Part shown: one piece after another, positions 23,850 through 35,215 of the stretch
Layout: each line of letters opens with the position of its first letter
Numbering within the stretch: the first letter of the stretch is position 1
Assembly: GCA_028564705.1 (NCBI GenBank)
Contig: JAPXFQ010002472.1
Location: 1-64,000, forward strand
Reading direction: 5' to 3'
Source of the DNA: Apricaphanius iberus
Taxonomy: Eukaryota; Chordata; Actinopteri; Cyprinodontiformes; Aphaniidae
Length of the DNA stretch: 64,000 nucleotides
The notes under the pieces: model-generated
Seen by the model: the letters and a program-made list of their open reading frames with translations, nothing else
Told to the model about the DNA's origin: nothing
The model's database searches: none
Program-made: the position numbers and the translations under genes

Positions 23850-24990
23850 AGACCACAACCTTCTTTCACCTCCAGAATATTGCTAAAATTAGAAACATCC
23901 TGTCCAAGAGTAATGCAGAGAAACAAGTTATGAATTTACCTTAGGCTGGACTACTATGCTTCTCCATATAAGTAAGTCCGCAAAACAAGAGTTCTGATGA
24001 ATTCTGCAACAAGAGCTGAATGAATATTAAAAAGAGAGATGACATTTCTCTTGTTTTAGCTTCTCTAAGACATTAGCTCCTTGTTAAAACCAGTGATCTT
24101 GATAATCAAGCTCCATCATACATCCGAAATCTGATTGCTCCATATGTTCCTGGAGCACTTTACTCTCAGACTGCAGGTTTGCTGGTAGTTCTTAGGATTT
24201 CTAGAAGTAGAATGGGAGGCAGACCTTTTAGTTGTCAGGCTCCTCTCCTGTGGAACCAACTCTGAGTTTTAATCCGTGTGCCAGACACCCTATCTACTTT
24301 TAAGAACAGTGTTAAAACTTTCCTTTCCTTTCGCTAATTATGCAGTTATGTCGGTATAGGCTTAGACTATTGGGGGACAGACTACCACTCGTATCACTCT
24401 CGTTTTCTCTTCTACTACTCTTCAGTTGCGCTATTTGCTGTTATTTCAACTATTAACTTTGTGTTTTCCTCAGTGTTCTTCTCTCCATACAAAATACACC
24501 TGGTCTGGCATCATTCTTAGCTGAAATGCTTTGCTGGAGCGAGGCATTGACTGGAATTGAGCTACCAGAAACTGTGTGTCATCATGTTATTTTTTAAATA
24601 AAACTACTCCTAGATCAGTTAATTTTGTTCTCTCTGTGTCTCTGCTCTGTGTTCTCCAAACTCCAGACAGTTGTGGCAGATGGCACCTCGTACTGAGCCA
24701 GGTACTACTGGAGGATACTGGAGGTCTTCCTGTTAAAGGGGAGTTTTTCCTCTCCACTGTCATTATGCTTGCTCAGAATGAGGGATTGCTGTGATTAAAG
24801 TCTGCATCAATGGGGCAAAAATATCATTCAATGACGCGAGGCAATCTGCTAGGATTCCTTAAATAGAAAACGTTTTAACTGACTGGAATGCTTGTATGAT
24901 TAATTGTAATGAATTTTCTTGTAAAGTGCCTCGAGATGACATCTGTTGTGAATTGGCGCTGTAAAAATAAACCGAATTGAATCGACAATG
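23850..24990 (+). mobile_element. L2-like LINE, C-terminal RT part plus 3' tail
   Basis: Translation with frame changes gives TTFFHLQNIAKIRNILS, ARVLMNI-like residues, RNLIAPYVPGALYSQTAGLL and VLRISRSRMGGRPF, then the tail gaggtcttcctgttaaaggg, gcttgctcagaatgaggg, aagtgcctcgagatgacatc and a terminal ATTGAAT. It is parallel to the 54.2-56.2 kb copy but more decayed. Confidence 0.8.
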
Positions 24991-25021
24991 AAAAAACCAA
25001 CTGCTTACTAAGTCGCCTGTT

Positions 25022-26110
25022 CAGAATCAGAATCAGAATCAGCTTTAATGGCCAAGTATGACACATACAAGAATGATGCATACAAGGAATTTACAGATAC
25101 AGTACAACCTGTCCAAGATCATTACAAACAACAACAACAACAACAACAAACAGATCCAGGTCACTGTTGGGCATGCAGCCACCAAGCGGCGCTCCCGTTT
25201 ATGAAACATAGAGAAATACACATCTGGGGAGGGGAGGGTTCCACGGTGAGGGGGAAAAAACGCTCACCTGTGTTGACATATGGTAATAGACATTAACAAT
25301 GACACATCAGGAAGGATGGGCAGGTATGAGCTCCAGTCCACAGGGTAACGCGCTGCCATCGAGGCACGCTGTTATCCAGCTTCCTGTTGCAGGAGAGAGA
25401 ATTAAGGATACAGCAAGACGGTGTGTGTGAATGTGAGTGTGTGTAACCATGTCAGTGTGTGCGTCAGTAGATGCAAGTGTACGGGGGAGAGGAGACTCTG
25501 TTGACATTCTTCACAGGGACATTTGATTAGGACCAGGTTGAAGGTCTTCATGGGAGCCAAAATATAAATTGTTTGGATTGCAGGGAGATATCAAATATTC
25601 CTTTCTGCCCCTTCAGTCTGTCAGTGGTTTCTTTTATAGTCTAATTCAGCCAAATTGTAGTTCAAATTAAAGTTCAAAATCCAAATTAATTCCCAGATTA
25701 ATAGTTCCAAATCCAATTAATTTCCAGTTGCCCCAATCCGTACCGACAGTATCTCCAAGTCCGATGACAAATTGCAGATGAGTCCCAGAGCGCCGGCCAG
25801 ATCGCCTCTTACAGCGTCTGTTCTGCGTCCCAGCTCCCCCAGCATTTGGTTCTGAGTCCCATCAGTACGAATCAACGCATCCAGCTGTTCCTTCAGCCGT
25901 CCAATCGCTTCCAGAACAGTGACCAATCTCGACCGTGTTTCAGATCTTTGTTGCCATTTTTCGGTAGTTCCAGTAACTGCCCATTCCAATCAGCAGAAAC
26001 CCGATCACCATGGTTGACACCCCGGTTGACCCTTACCGGTGCTTCGTAGAGTTGAGTAGATTTTATCAATAGCATTCAGAGACCAGCTGACCATTTCCAT
26101 CTTCGCTTAT
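25022..26110 (-). mobile_element. Minus-strand retroelement with 90-codon open frame and ATTCTG-repeat tail
   Basis: The 3' end, read on the minus strand, is ttggccattaaagctgattc followed by three TGATTC-type units (25023-25045), a common fish retroelement terminus. Upstream on the same strand an open frame at 25717-25989 encodes 90 residues: MEWAVTGTTEKWQQRSETRS, then a segment with heptad-like leucines (VLEAIGRLKEQLDALI, MLGELGRRTDAVRGDLAGAL) suggesting a coiled coil. A short upstream frame (26075-25893) and an alternative frame reading MVIGFLLIGMGSYW hint at a membrane segment lost by frameshift. An AAC microsatellite lies at about 25127-25149. The family is not named. Confidence 0.5.
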
Positions 26111-26249
26111 TCAGTTTGGTTTCGGAGAAAATTGCCAAAAGATACTCCAGATAGAGGCACAGGAGACAGAGAGCTGTGGGATAAGACACAGGAGGAGGAG
26201 GGAGGGAAAAAAGCGACCGTCCTCGCTGAGAGCTGGCCTCCAGTAATAA

Positions 26250-26995
26250 AGTACAGGACCTTGGTGTGATTTTTGAAAAAGGCATGTTATTCAAATCCCA
26301 TAATAACAGATTTCTAGGACTTCCTTTTTTAACATCAACAATATTTCCAAAATGACAAAAATTGTGTCCCAACCAAGTGATGAAGAAAAATGATTGCGTT
26401 TGTTCTTCCTTATCCAAGAAACTGCATCTAGAGTTCTGAAAAAAAATTAAAGAGCTACATTATCAAATTTCCTCTTCTCCTCTAACTTTATTTTCATCTC
26501 TCTGCTCTGTTAAATTTAAAATCGAAATGGTTTTCCTACTTGCATATAAAGCTTTTCATAATCAGAGATCAGATTTTTCCATATGTTTTCAGATATGGAT
26601 TAATCACTCCGCTCTCAGACTGTAGATTTACTGGTGGTTTCTAAAACTTGTAAAAGTAAAATGGGATGCAGATCTTTTAGCTATCTTACTGTGGAACCAG
26701 CTCCCAGTTTTTATCTTTGAATCAGGCAGCATCTCTACCTTTAAAATGGGGCTTAAATCTTTGCTTTCTGATAAGCATACAGTTATACAGGTTTAGTTTA
26801 TCCTCTTTTATCTGACAATTCCTCAATTCTGCATTACTTGCTGTTATTGCAACTTTTAACATTCCTCTGTTGTTTTTTTTTCCTTCGTAGAAGTTTCATC
26901 TGGCCTCACACTCTGTTTAGTTGTGACACCTTCCTGGATGGGGGGCATCGACTGAGCTACTGCTGCCTGTAACCTTGTGCCAAAAAATGAAACTT
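26250..26995 (+). mobile_element. Degraded L2-like LINE fragment
   Basis: The sequence begins with LGVIFEKGMLFKSH-like residues (26255-26300) and later has VFLLAYKAFHNQRSDFSICF-like sequence and ctcagactgtagatttactg, gtaaaatgggatgcagatct and gtggaaccagctcccagttt, matching the end of the L2 coding region, then part of the tail (gaagtttcatctggcctcac). It lacks the last tail part. Confidence 0.65.
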
Positions 26996-27319
26996 CTATT
27001 CTCTTCAGCCCCCGTCTTTATCCTAAAACCAGCAATAGAACGAGTTTTGACTTTGACTAAGTTTTTATTCCACTGATTTTACAGGTTGGTCAGATTTTTT
27101 TTATGTTTACCTGTGTTTCTCTCCTATATAATGCCACCAGAAACCCTACTTCCTTTGTTAACTCATTACTTTTTCTTTTACATAGAAGGCACTTCTGTAC
27201 GAAAGCTTTCCGTGTCCTCTCAAAACCCCAGTTGGTCGCATCAGATGACCACTCAGTGGCCCGTCCAGCTCATTTCACCTGATTATCACCAGGACTTCTG
27301 GGTAAATTTTCTTTGAATT

Positions 27320-27505
27320 GACTAGACAAAATTGGAACTTTCTGGATCGTGCACGTCCTGTTAAACACAGGAAGAATGTCACACCATCATTAAAACGTTG
27401 GGGTGCTATGATGCTCTGGACCTTGGACAAACGGCTGTAACTGATGGAACAATGAATTCTGCCCAGAAAATTCTGAAGGAGAATCTCCAGTGCCTTCATG
27501 ACTGT
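27320..27505 (+). pseudogene. Tc1-like transposase remnant
   Basis: Residues KNVTPSLKRWGAMMLWT, then after a frame break IMNSAQKILKENLQ-like sequence (aatgaattctgcccagaaaa, ttctgaaggagaatctccag), fit the region between the first and second catalytic aspartates of Tc1-type transposases. It is short, has stops, and no inverted repeats were found. Confidence 0.5.
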
Positions 27506-28549
27506 ACGTATGCGTGGCGAGGCTCACGGATTACCGCGACAGATATGCCTGTGCTGCATGCTGGCTAGACCCAAACATGGTAATGAACTAGCAGTGGGTA
27601 GGAAGAAGCTTGCAGGTTCACTCGAGTAACCTCTAAAGCACTAAAAATGAATAAAAAAAAAACCGGGGTAACCGGGTATTTAAAAGGAAAAAGAAAGAGA
27701 GTCCGTACGGCACCTGCGTTTGGAAATGACTTTTTTTTTTAGAACAGGGAAGGATGGTATTAATGGCTTCTTCCCTTAATAAATTAAATTATCACCTGCA
27801 AAGTGCATTTGGTACTTATGTTAGTGTTGCCACATTACAAAATTAGTTTAAACCGATCTGAATGTGTGACTAAAACCAAAAAAATGGAAGAAATCGGTAA
27901 CGGGGAAATCATTTTTTTCAAACTACTGCAATTCTGGACTCTTTCAGGATGGTGTGTCTTTCATCTGAACTTTTAGTTTTATTGGGACCCTCTTGGTACC
28001 CAGTTGCCTCACAAAGTGACGTGCGTATATTATCAGTTTTAAATTGCTGCTGCCCTCCTTCAAAGAGGTAAATCAAGTGAGTGCAAGTAGGCAGCCATTT
28101 TCCTTTGGTAATTAAATGCTGGGAGCAATCAAGCAGCAAAAAGGTGAAGTTGTGCTAATTTTCATATTTCCACAATGCTCAAACCAATGTAAGGCAAAAG
28201 TATACATGTAAATCATACACCTTGAGTCGAGCATTTCCATTGGTTAGATTAGACAAATTAAAACCACTGAGGTACGAAAGTCTCTCCAGACCAGAGTGTT
28301 TGGGGCTACGGAAAGAATGTTTTTGGCTCCCTACTACCAAGCTGACATAATTCCTAGGATTCCTTTGAGAAGCAAGCTACTGGTCAAATAAACAGCATTT
28401 AACTCAGCACAAGCATTTCTGGTAATGTCACTACAAATCAAGCCTGTAAAATAAACAATATTTTGTATTGCATACTTATATACTTCACAGATTTTCTGTT
28501 AATATCTGACCTTTACACTGAGCCCATTCATTGTATCAAAGGAAAACCT
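27506..28549. other. Intron 1 stretch, nothing recognised
   Basis: AT-rich sequence without a recognised gene or element. Confidence 0.4.
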
Positions 28550-29875
28550 GTCAGAACCCCATCTGTTATTGCCACATGTTCTTATAGGGGCCTTCTTGTG
28601 TCTTATTAACTCTGTTTGTGTTTACTTTCAGTTTGCATGTTAAACTCTGCTGCAGACAGGTCTTCCTCCTCCCTGATCAGGACCAGGTTTGGCTCATCAG
28701 GAAGGTTGGAGCTCCTGGTTGGTCCTCTGCCTTTTTAAAATGGAGTTAACATGTTGACTTTGGATCAGGAGCGGGGACCACGTTTCAGATCCGCTTCGCA
28801 CATCCTAGTTAGTCTTAATCGATTTCATCCGGTACCCCACACCTGCTCTACATGTCTAATCACATCACGATACACTTATAAACTCTGCTTGTCCTTCATC
28901 CCTCGTTTGCCTCATTCGTTTCGCCCCTCCCTTCCCCTCCCCCTAGGTTCCGGGTTCCTGCTGACCCACTTTTCTCTTCCGGGTACCTGCCGACCCGCTT
29001 TTCTCTTCCGGGTACCTGCCGACCCGTCGCCGCACTCTGCAGGGTCCTGCCGACCCGCTTTTCTCTTGCGGGTACCTGACGAACCGTCGCCGCTCTCTGC
29101 AGGGTCCTGCCGACCCGCTTTTCTCTTCCGGTTACCTGCCGACCCGCTTTTTCTCTTCCGGGTACCTGCATACCCGCTTTTTCTCTTCTGGGTACCTGCC
29201 GACCCGCTTTGTTCTTCCGGGTACCTGCCGACCCGCTTTTTCTCTTCCGGGTACCTGCCGATCCGCTTTTTCTCTTCCGGGTACCTGCCGACCCGCTTTT
29301 TCTCTTCCAGGTACCTGCCGACCTGCTTTTTCTCTTCCAGGTACCTGCCGAGCCGCCCCTTCGACCCTTCCCCCTTTCATAGCAGCGTCCATTGGATACA
29401 GCCTCCACGTTCCGTGCTCCTTTTCACTCCCGTAACAACCTCTTCTAACCTCTCTTTTAGGTTCCGAGCCGTTCCCACATATGCTCCGTCGCAGGGTCGG
29501 ACTGTTGGAGAACGAAGCTCCACCCGGTCTAGTACCCTGCTCAACTATAATGCCCCTTGCTATGTGGGGGGGATCGGTCCAAATGCTCTGGGTGACCGAG
29601 CATCCTCCATGCTCTCTTTTATGTCATCTCAGACCCCCAGACGGTCGTGGCAGATGACCGCTTGTTCTGAGCCAGGTTCTGCCGGAGGTTTCTTCCTGTT
29701 AAAGGGAGTTTTTCCTCACCGCTGTCGCTACATGCTTGCTCAGTACGAGGGATTGCTGAGGAATTGCTCAAGCCCATGTTGACCACTCAGCAATTTGCTG
29801 GGATTCCTTACTTAGACAAACGTTTAACTGATTGGATTGCAATGACTTTTGTTGTAAAGGGCCTTGAGATGACTT
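28550..29875 (+). mobile_element. L2-tailed non-autonomous composite with internal VNTR
   Basis: In order it has a CT-rich leader (28550-28940), a tandem repeat block (28945-29355), a short linker, and an L2 3' tail (gaagctccacccggtctagt, ctataatgccccttgct, gttctgccggaggtttcttc, gcttgctcagtacgaggg, gggccttgagatgactt). There is no LINE coding region between leader and tail. The open plus-strand frame of 343 codons exists only because the repeat unit lacks stops. The boundaries are approximate and no target duplication was identified. Confidence 0.5.
28945..29355 (+). repeat. 29-30 bp minisatellite (VNTR)
   Basis: About 12 units of cttccgggtacctgcc followed by gacccgcttttt, with variants. Two consecutive units contain an extra block (gtcgccgcactctgcagggt). 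Most units hold a GGTACC site. On the minus strand it reads as R-Q-V-P-G-R-E-K-A-G repeats. It is not a CRISPR array: units are contiguous with no unique spacers. Confidence 0.95.
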
Positions 29876-29879
29876 TCTT

Positions 29880-30690
29880 GCCGCCATGTACATTGTATAG
29901 GCTTTGTCTGAGGGGGGTCCTGAGCAGGCTCGGAAATACGATTTCTCGAAGACTGCACTCCCACACTCAGTCTTCTCCGGGGTTTCTGATGATGCCCCTC
30001 CTCAGACCATTCAATTCTCCACGCCTTCAATAAACTGTTCAAATTCTCAATCTGTAGCGTGGTCCTTGCTAGTGAAAAGACCATCAGCCTCACTTGCAGT
30101 TGGGGGAGCAGCTTGACATAGTGCTGTTTTCCACCAGAGCCTGCCATCGTGGCTCTGATTTCTGGGCTTTGTAAGAACTTTGTGCGCTTGTTTATTTTTG
30201 TTATCTTTGAGTAGTTTATTTTAGATAACACTTTTTGTCATTTAGTTGGATAGCATTTTAGGTTCTTTGTTTTGTGCCCCATTTTATTTAGGGCTTCCCT
30301 TAGCCTGTGTTTTTGGGCACTTCTGTTTTGTTGAAACGCTAAGCACTTCAGTTGTCATTTTGTTTATGACTGTTTTTGTTTCTGTAATTTATTTAGCTGC
30401 TTTCTGGTTAAACTCTTTTTGTTCTCCACCTTTAACAACTGTCTACAGGATCTTTTTGTTACACCCCCTGACCCCTAGCCAAGTGGGTTGTAACACCCTC
30501 ATTAAGAAATAATACTTTTAACAAGATGTTTGTGGGAACATTTATTGGCATCCCTATATTAAAACCACTTATTTTATTCATTTTTTTATTTAATTGCCTA
30601 AAAATGTATTTACATTAAATCAGGACTCAATGGCTGACGATTTCCTTTGAGTATAAATACCTTAAAAAAAAACACCCAATGACTTTCAGA
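29880..30690. other. Unassigned repeat-like region
   Basis: Contains gggggagcagcttgacatag, agcctgccatcgtggctctg, T-rich DNA and a small hairpin tgttacacccc...gggttgtaaca at about 30457-30494. It has an LTR-like texture, but no partner LTR, primer site or coding region was found, so no class is assigned. Confidence 0.3.
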
Positions 30691-30692
30691 CT

Positions 30693-31771
30693 TCAATGTA
30701 CCCCCACATTAAGGATTATTAGGAACAACATACTAATATGGTGTTTGACCCCTTTCGCCTTCAGAACTGCCTTAATTCTATGTGGCATTGATTCAACAAG
30801 CTGCTGAAAGCATTCTTTAGAAATGTTGGTCCATATTGATAGGATAGCATCTTGCAGTTGATGGCGTTTTATGGGATGCACATCCAGGGCACGAAGCTCC
30901 CGTTCCACCACATCCCAAAGATGCTCTATCGGGTTGAGATCTGGTGACCGTGGGGGCCATTGTAGTACAGTGAACTCATTGTCATGTTCAAGAAACCAAT
31001 TTAAAATGATTCGAGGTTTATGACATGGTGTATTATCCTGCTGGATGTACCCATCAGAAGATGGGTACGTGGTGGTCATGAAGGGATGGACCTGGTCAGA
31101 AACAATGCTCAGGTAGCCCGTGGCATTTAAACGATGCCCAGGTGGCACTAAAGGGCCTAAAGTGTGCCAAGAAAACATCCCACACACCATTACACCACCA
31201 CCCCCAGCCTGCACAGTGGTAACAAGGCATGACGGATCCATGTTCTCATTCTGTTTACGCCCAATTCTGACCTTACCATTCGAATGTCTCAACAGAAATC
31301 AAGACTCATCAGACCAGCCAACATTTTTTCCAGTCTTCAACTGTCCAATTTTGGTTTGCTCGTGTAAATTGTAGCCTCTTTTTCCTATTTGTAGTGGAGA
31401 TGAGTGGTACCCGGTGGGGCCTTCTGCTGTTGTAGCCCATCCGCCTCAAGGTTGTGCATGTTTGTGGCTTCACAAACGCTTTGCTGCATTCCTCGGTTGT
31501 AACAAGTGATTATTTCAGTCAGTTGCTCTTCTATCAGCTTGAATCAGTCTGCCCATTCTCCTCTGACCTCTAGCATCTACAAGGCATTTTCGCCCACAGG
31601 ACTGCCACATACTGGATTTTTTTCCCTTTTCCCGCCATTCTTTGTAAACCCTAGAAATGGTTGTGTGTGAAAATCCCTCTAACTGAGCAGATTGTGAAAT
31701 ACTCAGACCGGCCCATCTGGCAACAAAAACCATGCACGCTCAAAATTGCTTAAATCACCGTTCTTTCCCAT
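30693..31771 (-). pseudogene. Tc1-like transposase, multiply disrupted
   Basis: The start ATG is probably at 31769-31771. A single-base loss near 31736 shifts the frame. The N-terminal DNA-binding part is then readable as ARWAGLSISQSAQLEGFSHT and RKCLVDARGQRRMGRL. More stops follow, and an extra base in an A run near 31325 shifts the frame again. The first catalytic aspartate is present in a D-E-S triplet (31302-31310) but is followed at once by TGA (31299-31301). The C-terminal part is open for 199 codons with VMVCGMFSWHTLGPLVPPGH, GYIQQDNTPCHK (second D), and PDLNPIEHLWDVVERELR (third acidic residue, DDE type). Product if intact: cut-and-paste transposase. It is clearly non-functional here. 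Confidence 0.92.
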
Positions 31772-31919
31772 TCTGACATTCAGTTTGGAGTTCAGGAGAT
31801 TGTCTTGACCAGAACCACACCCCTAAATGCATTGAAGCAACTGCCATGTGATTGGTTGATTAGATAATTGCATTAAGGAGAAATTGAACAAGTGTTCCTA
31901 ATAATCCTTTAGGTGAGTG
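30701..31919 (-). mobile_element. Tc1-like DNA transposon, dead
   Basis: The inverted ends share aaggattattaggaaca plus further matches (left cccccacatt..., right reverse complement cactcaccta...). They are flanked by TA at 30699-30700 and 31920-31921, as expected for Tc1/mariner. The 1.2-kb length is normal for a family with short inverted repeats. The transposase lies on the minus strand and is broken. Confidence 0.92.
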
Positions 31920-31921
31920 TA

Positions 31922-34316
31922 TGTTACTGAAGTCTCTTTTCCAAGACAGTGTTGTCATTAATGCCAGCATCAGTTGGCCTTTTGGTCATTTCTAAGTGCT
32001 TACCCTGTGGCAATATACGGCGATAAGGGGCTTTTCACAAAGGATAACGTCATGCTGAGATAAAGGAGAGTATGGGGATTGTGTCCGAGCTGCAACGTGT
32101 AGGGCTGCTTATAAAACAGAGGTCACACTAGGAATGTTTTTTGTCCATCCTTTGGAGCGACAGGGTCAAAAGAATTCCAGTCATAATCTATTTTTACCTG
32201 TCATTTTATAAATCATATGCAAGGGGGCTGGTGCCTTTCACCCTGTTCATTAGTAGTCTTTTTTTAAATGGTACTGAGCTAAATAGAGAATTATATATCA
32301 AAGTGAAATTAAACAATTGCACTTAAAATGGGAATATCATTGTCAGGAATGATCACCAATTTATTCGTAATCAAATTGTGGGATTGCTGCAGAGGTTATT
32401 ATCATGATCTTTTGGATTTTTGCCTCGGACAGATGACTTCTCATGCGTGTTTTGCTATAGCTTTGGATGCTGAATGTTGCTGCACTGGAGACTGGAATTG
32501 AGCGTTACTTCAGCTAGTGTTTTAAAGTGGGGAAACATTTCTTCAATTAAACTGGCCAGAAATGTAAATGAATCTCCAAACTATTTGTTTCCTGATCCGT
32601 AAACTAGAAGGGACTGCCGCAGGACTGCCAGTCTGTATTCTACGGTAGCAGATTTGTGAGCGTTTTATTAATGTTTTATTTTTAAGCCCTCAAATCGGTC
32701 CGGAAGAGAATTTAGAAGCACTCCTGAGGCAGTCGTAAGTTCAAAGAGAATATAAAAATGGTAAAATGAAGACGTTTGGGGCATATTGAACCTTATTACA
32801 AGCGGCATTTGTACCGCCTCAAGTAATTCAGTTCTACGGATGTACAGTGATCAAGAGTGGATGTAAATACTGCTGAACGGCTCAAACTGGCTCAGAACCT
32901 CTCAGCGTGAGTTAAAAAAAAACATATAATTGCTAAACACAAGGTCCAGGTTGAAAAAAAACACAAAACTTGAACCCCTAATTCACACCGGGCGAACGGA
33001 TAAGCCCGATGTGAGCTGCAGAGCTGGACGCTGAGCCGTGCCAGCTTCTCCAACCCAACTAGCTTCATAGCTGGAGAAGGCTTGTTTACCCCTGATTCAT
33101 AACGAGGCACATCCATTCTGTTCCGCAGTGTGACTCAGGGGTGTAGTGCAAGAATTATTTCAAGAATAGTTCTCTTTAGGGATTAGTAATTATTAGTAAA
33201 AGCAGCAGGGGAATATTCCAGAATACTGGAGAATCATGGACTTTTGACCTACACTGACACAGTTGGAGGACGTAGCCGTTATCTTATTTTGTCTAGCTGG
33301 AGCCCTGATATAATGCACGCACACTCACAGCAGTGGGGGGCACGCAGACATAGAGACGCTATGTTAGACTGGGAGGCCGTTTGCTCTGTACCATTGAAAT
33401 AAATAAGTTAAAACTCCAACGGAGACTAAATCAGCCTCATCCTTATCTACATCTCTATGGAAAAATCCCATATTAGGGGTAAGGAAAGTTGCAGCATGCA
33501 GAGACACACAGCTGGATGCTACAGCTGTCACTTTCTCAAATGGACCAGGATGTTCCCCTGGTTAAAGATGTTTTCTGTCAAACTGTTGCTCAGTTTAAGT
33601 CAAAGTAGGATTAGCTTCTTAAACCCAGTGTTACAACTTTCAGTTGTGAGTGGTCAGCCGCTGTAAATAAGACGTTCGAATGTATGAACTCGCCGTGTTG
33701 CTACTGGATTTGTAATAAATGCTTTTCTGGGGTTATTTGGGCATGATGCTGTGATACAGTGCTGGATAAACTGTTTGATGCTTCATCAACTGACACGCGG
33801 CTAGTTTGATATTTTTGGATGGTGAACTTGTAAAACCATTAGTACAGTTCTTCAGATGCGCTTCATAGAGATCTGTTTTTATAACAGTGACATCATACAG
33901 CAAGCCTGGAGAGGGCGACAGAGGGCAAGTATCTGCAAAATGACAGGGTGCATCTTTAACAAATTACTAATTTACTAATTTTGACGTCTACACCAAGTAT
34001 TGTATAATTATGTGCATAGTCTTCTTGACATTGTCATACAAAAATGCAATACTTTCAGTCAGAGGCTTCTTCAGACCTGCTGTAATACAGACCGCTACAG
34101 CAGATCCTTCCCGCCCTCAGCCATCAGTGTCTACAACAACTCTTTCAAGAACCTTGATTGAATATGAGTTACAATAATAACACTTAATTTCAATCTAGAA
34201 TAGATCAAGAATGTTAAACTCATTCATTTTCCATCAACTTCCTATAAGCTTTCCTGTCCCTACCGTTAACAAAATTAAATAAAACAAAGTAATCTCTCCA
34301 AGATACTGTGTCCACC
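31922..34316. other. Intron 1 stretch, no gene
   Basis: No gene or transposon ends were recognised. The part near 33890-33950 (ggagagggcgacagagggca) looks repeat-like. Confidence 0.35.
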
Positions 34317-34320
34317 ACAT

Positions 34321-34424
34321 AAAAAAAGCTTTGTTGTGGGAAACTTATATTGAATTTTCTTCTAAATACAGTACTGTATTCAGAAGAAAATTCAATACAA
34401 GTTTCCCACAACAAAGCTTTTTTT
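34321..34424. repeat. 104-bp spacer-less palindrome (fold-back MITE or perfect hairpin)
   Basis: Two 52-bp arms meet with no spacer between 34372 and 34373 (centre tacagtactgta). Only about two base pairs mismatch, at 34364/34381 and one further pair, and the right arm has one extra T. TA dinucleotides flank it (34320-34321, 34425-34426), consistent with a Tc1/mariner-type fold-back MITE. Confidence 0.9.
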
Positions 34425-34462
34425 TATGTTTCTTTTACATGGTTTTAAAACCTAACAATGGT

Positions 34463-35215
34463 TTAAAGGTACAGTGTGTAGAAAAGTTGTGACTCTTTAG
34501 TGCTACACAGTTCAGAGGAGGTATTGCAGTTACGGCAGCATCACAAGGCAATATTTCATCAACGACTTCCAGCTTTCAATCTAGCAATCGATTCCGTTCT
34601 TTTAATCTGTATTCTATTATATATTTTATGTTAACATCTGTGGAGTAATAAACACTGTTTTTTTATGTTAGCTATCTTTATCTTAATCATGTTTGCTGTG
34701 TTTCATGGCTAACAGCTGCTAGCAAATTTGTAATGACTCCATGCTAATAAAACAAGCAAATTATATTGTTTATATTATTTATATATTTGAGGCTGTGTAT
34801 GGGATGAATTGCCATTTTGGATACATTTAAGGTAGTGGAGTCTGTAGCATTTCTACTCCCTCTGGGAGCAGTCTCAGATATAGTTTAAACGGGAAAAGAA
34901 CACAGACCAGGTAGATATTGTCACATGCGGTTGAAGCACGGCAAGCTATGCAAAAGAGAGGAGCAGAATTTCCCCAAACCTACCAGGCTGCCACGGAGAA
35001 CATCCCCCACACAAGGTTTAGATGTTGTTCGGAGGTTCTCTAAACTTTTAGAGGGAGAAGGAGAACTCTTTTCAACCTCTCGGAGAACAGTGTTTTCAAC
35101 AGAGGACGCTAAACGTGGAGCATTATACTTTATGACCCTAAACAGCTACCGTGTTTCAAGATGGTCCATGACTATGAAGGCTTGGCCACAGTTTATGGAC
35201 ATAAAAATGTAAAAT
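34463..35215 (+). repeat. Possible TTAA-type MITE, left end only
   Basis: TTAA at 34463-34466 is followed by aggtacagtgtgtagaaaag, a common left end of fish non-autonomous elements. A matching right end was not found, so the extent is a guess. The short frame at 34925-35212 has no recognised domain. Confidence 0.3.

Noticed and set aside
28945..29355. Regular tandem repeats considered as a CRISPR array
   Set aside because: Units are contiguous without unique spacers, and the context is vertebrate.
28751..29782. 343-codon plus-strand open frame and the opposite 170-codon frame
   Set aside because: Both are produced by a stop-free tandem repeat and an L2 tail; there is no domain and no start context.
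29930..30500. LTR-like T-rich region
   Set aside because: No paired LTR, primer-binding site, gag/pol remnant or target duplication could be found.
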